60,655 nt of DNA, taken from positions 1-60,655 of the forward strand of contig CAYGBI010000017.1 in NCBI GenBank assembly GCA_964348085.1, written 5' to 3'. Made by a program: the position numbers and the translations under genes. This document shows, piece by piece, positions 59,201-60,655 of this stretch (positions are counted from its first letter, which is position 1; each line of letters begins with the position of its first letter). Origin of the DNA: VXYL01 sp964348085 (GTDB taxonomy: Bacteria > Pseudomonadota > Gammaproteobacteria > Pseudomonadales > Azotimanducaceae). The notes beneath the pieces were generated by a model. It saw nothing but the letters and a program-made list of their open reading frames with translations, was not told the DNA's origin and did no database searches.

Positions 59201-60034
59201 GTGAATACGTCAACGAGCTTTTCCGCCGACACTAAGGTCGAGCGCTTGGACGCCGCTGCGGTTCGGGGCGCGTTGGATGCGAACGCCTCGGCCTGGCTCA
59301 GCGACCTAGACATACGAGAGAGCGTGGACAGCACCAACACCGCGCTTTTGGCCCGGGCGCAAACCGCCGCCATCGCCGGCTGCGTGCTCACGGCCGAAAC
59401 GCAGACCAGCGGCCGTGGCCGGCGCGGACGCACATGGGTCAGCCCCTTCGGCCGCAATCTCGCCGTTTCCCTCGGCGTCGGCAGTAGTCGGCCGGCGGTC
59501 GAGCTCGGCGCCCTGAGCTTGGTCGTGGGATTGGCCGTACGCTCGGCGCTGACTCAGCACGGCCTGTCCGGCGTGGAGTTGAAGTGGCCGAACGACATCT
59601 TGCTGCAGGGCCGCAAACTGGCCGGCATCCTCATCGAGTTGGTGCGCGCCACGCCGCCCGTCGAAGTCGTCATCGGCGTCGGCATCAATGTCGGCGGCCA
59701 ACACGCCGTCGCGTCGAAAGTCGATCAGGCGATCGCCGACGTGACCGAGCAGGTGACGCCGCCGGCGCGCAACCAGCTCTTGGCGGGCGTCATCAACCAC
59801 ATCGTCGCGTCTTGCTCGCGCTTCGAGGCGGAAGGCTTCGGGCCGTTTCGCGCACCTTGGCAGGCCGCCCACCGCTACCAAGACGCAAGCGTGACGGTGA
59901 CCTTGCCGGGGGGCGAGCGCGTCTCCGGCACGGTGCTCGGCCTCGCCGCCGACGGTGCGCTGCGCATCGCCACGGCGAGCGGCGTACGGGCGTTCAACGG
60001 TGGCGAAGTAACGCTGCGGGAGACCGACTGCTAG
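59201..60034 (+). CDS. birA: Biotin-protein ligase BirA (no repressor domain)
   Basis: The 277-residue enzyme attaches biotin to carrier proteins such as AccB. It has IRESVDSTNTALLARAQ, TAETQTSGRGRRGRTWVSPF (biotinyl-AMP loop), VELKWPNDILLQGRKLAGIL and VIGVGINVGG, then a C-terminal SH3-like domain (GERVSGTVLGLAADGALRIA). The N-terminus is about 35 residues, too short for the helix-turn-helix of E. coli BirA, so it should not be a repressor. The start is GTG. The stop TAG lies inside GCTAGA of a repeat remnant. Confidence 0.92.
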   Translation: MNTSTSFSADTKVERLDAAAVRGALDANASAWLSDLDIRESVDSTNTALLARAQTAAIAGCVLTAETQTSGRGRRGRTWVSPFGRNLAVSLGVGSSRPAVELGALSLVVGLAVRSALTQHGLSGVELKWPNDILLQGRKLAGILIELVRATPPVEVVIGVGINVGGQHAVASKVDQAIADVTEQVTPPARNQLLAGVINHIVASCSRFEAEGFGPFRAPWQAAHRYQDASVTVTLPGGERVSGTVLGLAADGALRIATASGVRAFNGGEVTLRETDC

Positions 60035-60078
60035 AACGGCTGGGCTGGGGCGAAAGGCGACGGCTTCGTGGCGCTAGT
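60030..60078 (-). repeat. Stop-codon repeat, copy 11 (hairpin lost, supplies the birA stop)
   Basis: A 49-bp remnant from GCTAGA (60030-60035) to GCTAGT (60073-60078), keeping GGCTGGGCTGGGGCGAAAGG and CGACGGCTTCGTGGCGCTAG but not the hairpin. The birA TAG is at 60032-60034. IS630 remains begin at the TA of its distal end. Confidence 0.78.
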
Positions 60079-60250
60079 GTCCCGCACCAAAAATAGGCTG
60101 AATTAATGATTGGGCTCCTGGACCTCCGCCGGGCGCGCTTGATCTTCGCCAAGACATGTTCGCCCTTGGCGGTCCATCGGTAGGGCCACGGATCGTCGTT
60201 GTGCGCCGCCAAGTTGCGATCCACCCGAACCTGAGCGGGAAGGACTCGTG
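60077..60250 (-). pseudogene. IS630-type transposase C-terminal remnant
   Basis: Minus-strand reading gives NLAAHNDDPWPYRWTAKGEH and VLAKIKRARR, the typical C-terminus of IS630-family transposases. GTGTCCCGCACCAAAAATAG at 60077-60096 looks like its terminal inverted repeat, following a TA (60075-60076), the known target of this family. The DDE core is absent. Bases 60251-60454 show nothing I can name. Confidence 0.6.
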
Positions 60251-60454
60251 CTTGGCCCGGCTGGATGGACATGGCCGGCGGCACTTCTGGCGGATCCGAC
60301 CGAAGGGTCGTTGCCGTTTGGGCGATCGGTGCTGTTGTCAACGTGACGATCCGATTATTAGTGGCGGAGGCGTGACGGAGTTCGCGTTCGCTGCCGTCAA
60401 AGGCGAGAACGCCACTTGCGACGGCGACAGCATCAGCACAGCCAGCCCGACCGC

Positions 60455-60655
60455 CTATGTAATGGCGGTGTCGGGCGGGTCGGCGTCGCCGACGGCCGCG
60501 CGGACGCCGGCGACGCACTCCCCGGCGCTCCCGCTGTCGACTATGCAGTCGCCGGCCCGCGCCAGGCGGTCCGGGTCCGACACGTCGGCCAGCGCCACCG
60601 CCAAGCTCTCCCCGGCCGCGGCGCCGAACCGCCGCCCGGCCATCCGGCAGAGGTG
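60455..60655 (-). CDS. Unidentified gene, 3' end, running off the window edge
   Basis: The frame is open from the edge and ends after GVRAAVGDADPPDTAIT. It reads RFGAAAGESLAVALADVSDP and DRLARAGDCIVDSGSAGECV, a helical pattern that recalls C-terminal segments after Rpn/DUF4351-like transposase-related proteins. An internal ATG is at 60643, but the true start is probably outside the window. Confidence 0.4.
   Translation of the reverse strand, partial: HLCRMAGRRFGAAAGESLAVALADVSDPDRLARAGDCIVDSGSAGECVAGVRAAVGDADPPDTAIT

Noticed and set aside
1..60655. CRISPR arrays, tRNA or rRNA genes
   Set aside because: No regularly spaced short direct repeats, cloverleaf-like segments or rRNA stretches were noticed; a dedicated search was not possible.

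Overview
The window reads as a chromosomal segment of a GC-rich gammaproteobacterium, probably free-living or host-associated and uncultured. The gene set (NfuA, CysB, ThrH, RppH with PtsP, MnmA next to PurB, Icd next to a cold-shock gene, Fur of the short Pseudomonas-like form, LigD/Ku) points to Gammaproteobacteria. No rRNA or tRNA was seen, so no finer placement is offered. Resident genes favour TTG for Leu and CAA for Gln and often start with GTG or TTG.

Layout. 1-2.0 kb is a graveyard of insertion-sequence relics (IS110-type, ISKra4-type). 2.2-6.8 kb holds a lytic transglycosylase, an ArsI/CadI glyoxalase-fold protein, an FG-GAP repeat protein, nfuA and a DAHP synthase whose leader looks like a ribosome-mediated attenuator with a Tyr-Trp-Phe-Phe leader peptide. 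7-13.7 kb is a TonB receptor-yejA-yejB-yejE peptide-uptake operon with no yejF. 13.9-17.3 kb has a 39-residue membrane protein, TerB-like, DnaJ and VWA proteins, a DUF465 protein and a 5'-nucleotidase. 17.3-23.8 kb is sulfur assimilation (cysB, cysH) and the thrH-prpB-prpC-prpD methylcitrate operon. 23.8-29.4 kb contains a duplicated DUF4199-like membrane gene, two AAA ATPases of the DUF4143 type plus a relic of a third, and aceA. 29.6-35.4 kb is housekeeping: a purB-GNAT fusion, mnmA, moaCDE, icd, cspD. 35.7-40.9 kb is one 1726-residue protein joining an exonuclease-like domain, a RecQ helicase and a UvrD helicase, with codon use unlike its neighbours. 41-52 kb has two unusual SDRs, an S9 peptidase, folA-lgt, an NRDE protein, ptsP, rppH and a flavin-dependent acyl-CoA dehydrogenase relative. 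52-57 kb is an NHEJ locus (ligD and ku divergent, then a MerR-TPR protein). 57-60 kb has bfr, an ankyrin protein, fur and birA, then an IS630 relic and a gene running off the edge.

The most unusual thing is a dispersed, oriented repeat of about 100-114 bp with GCTAGC-like ends and a strong internal hairpin. Eleven recognisable copies and one extra half copy lie in the window. In eight of them the hairpin-side end supplies the TAG or TAA stop codon of the neighbouring gene (cysB, aceA, the S9 peptidase, rppH, the acyl-CoA dehydrogenase, the MerR-TPR gene, the ankyrin gene, birA). One copy of exactly 114 bp sits in frame inside the S9 peptidase, adding 38 codons. I know of no described element with this stop-codon placement; the nearest analogy for the in-frame copy is the Rickettsia palindromic elements.

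All calls come from reading the sequence and translated proteins by eye. No database search or folding program was run.
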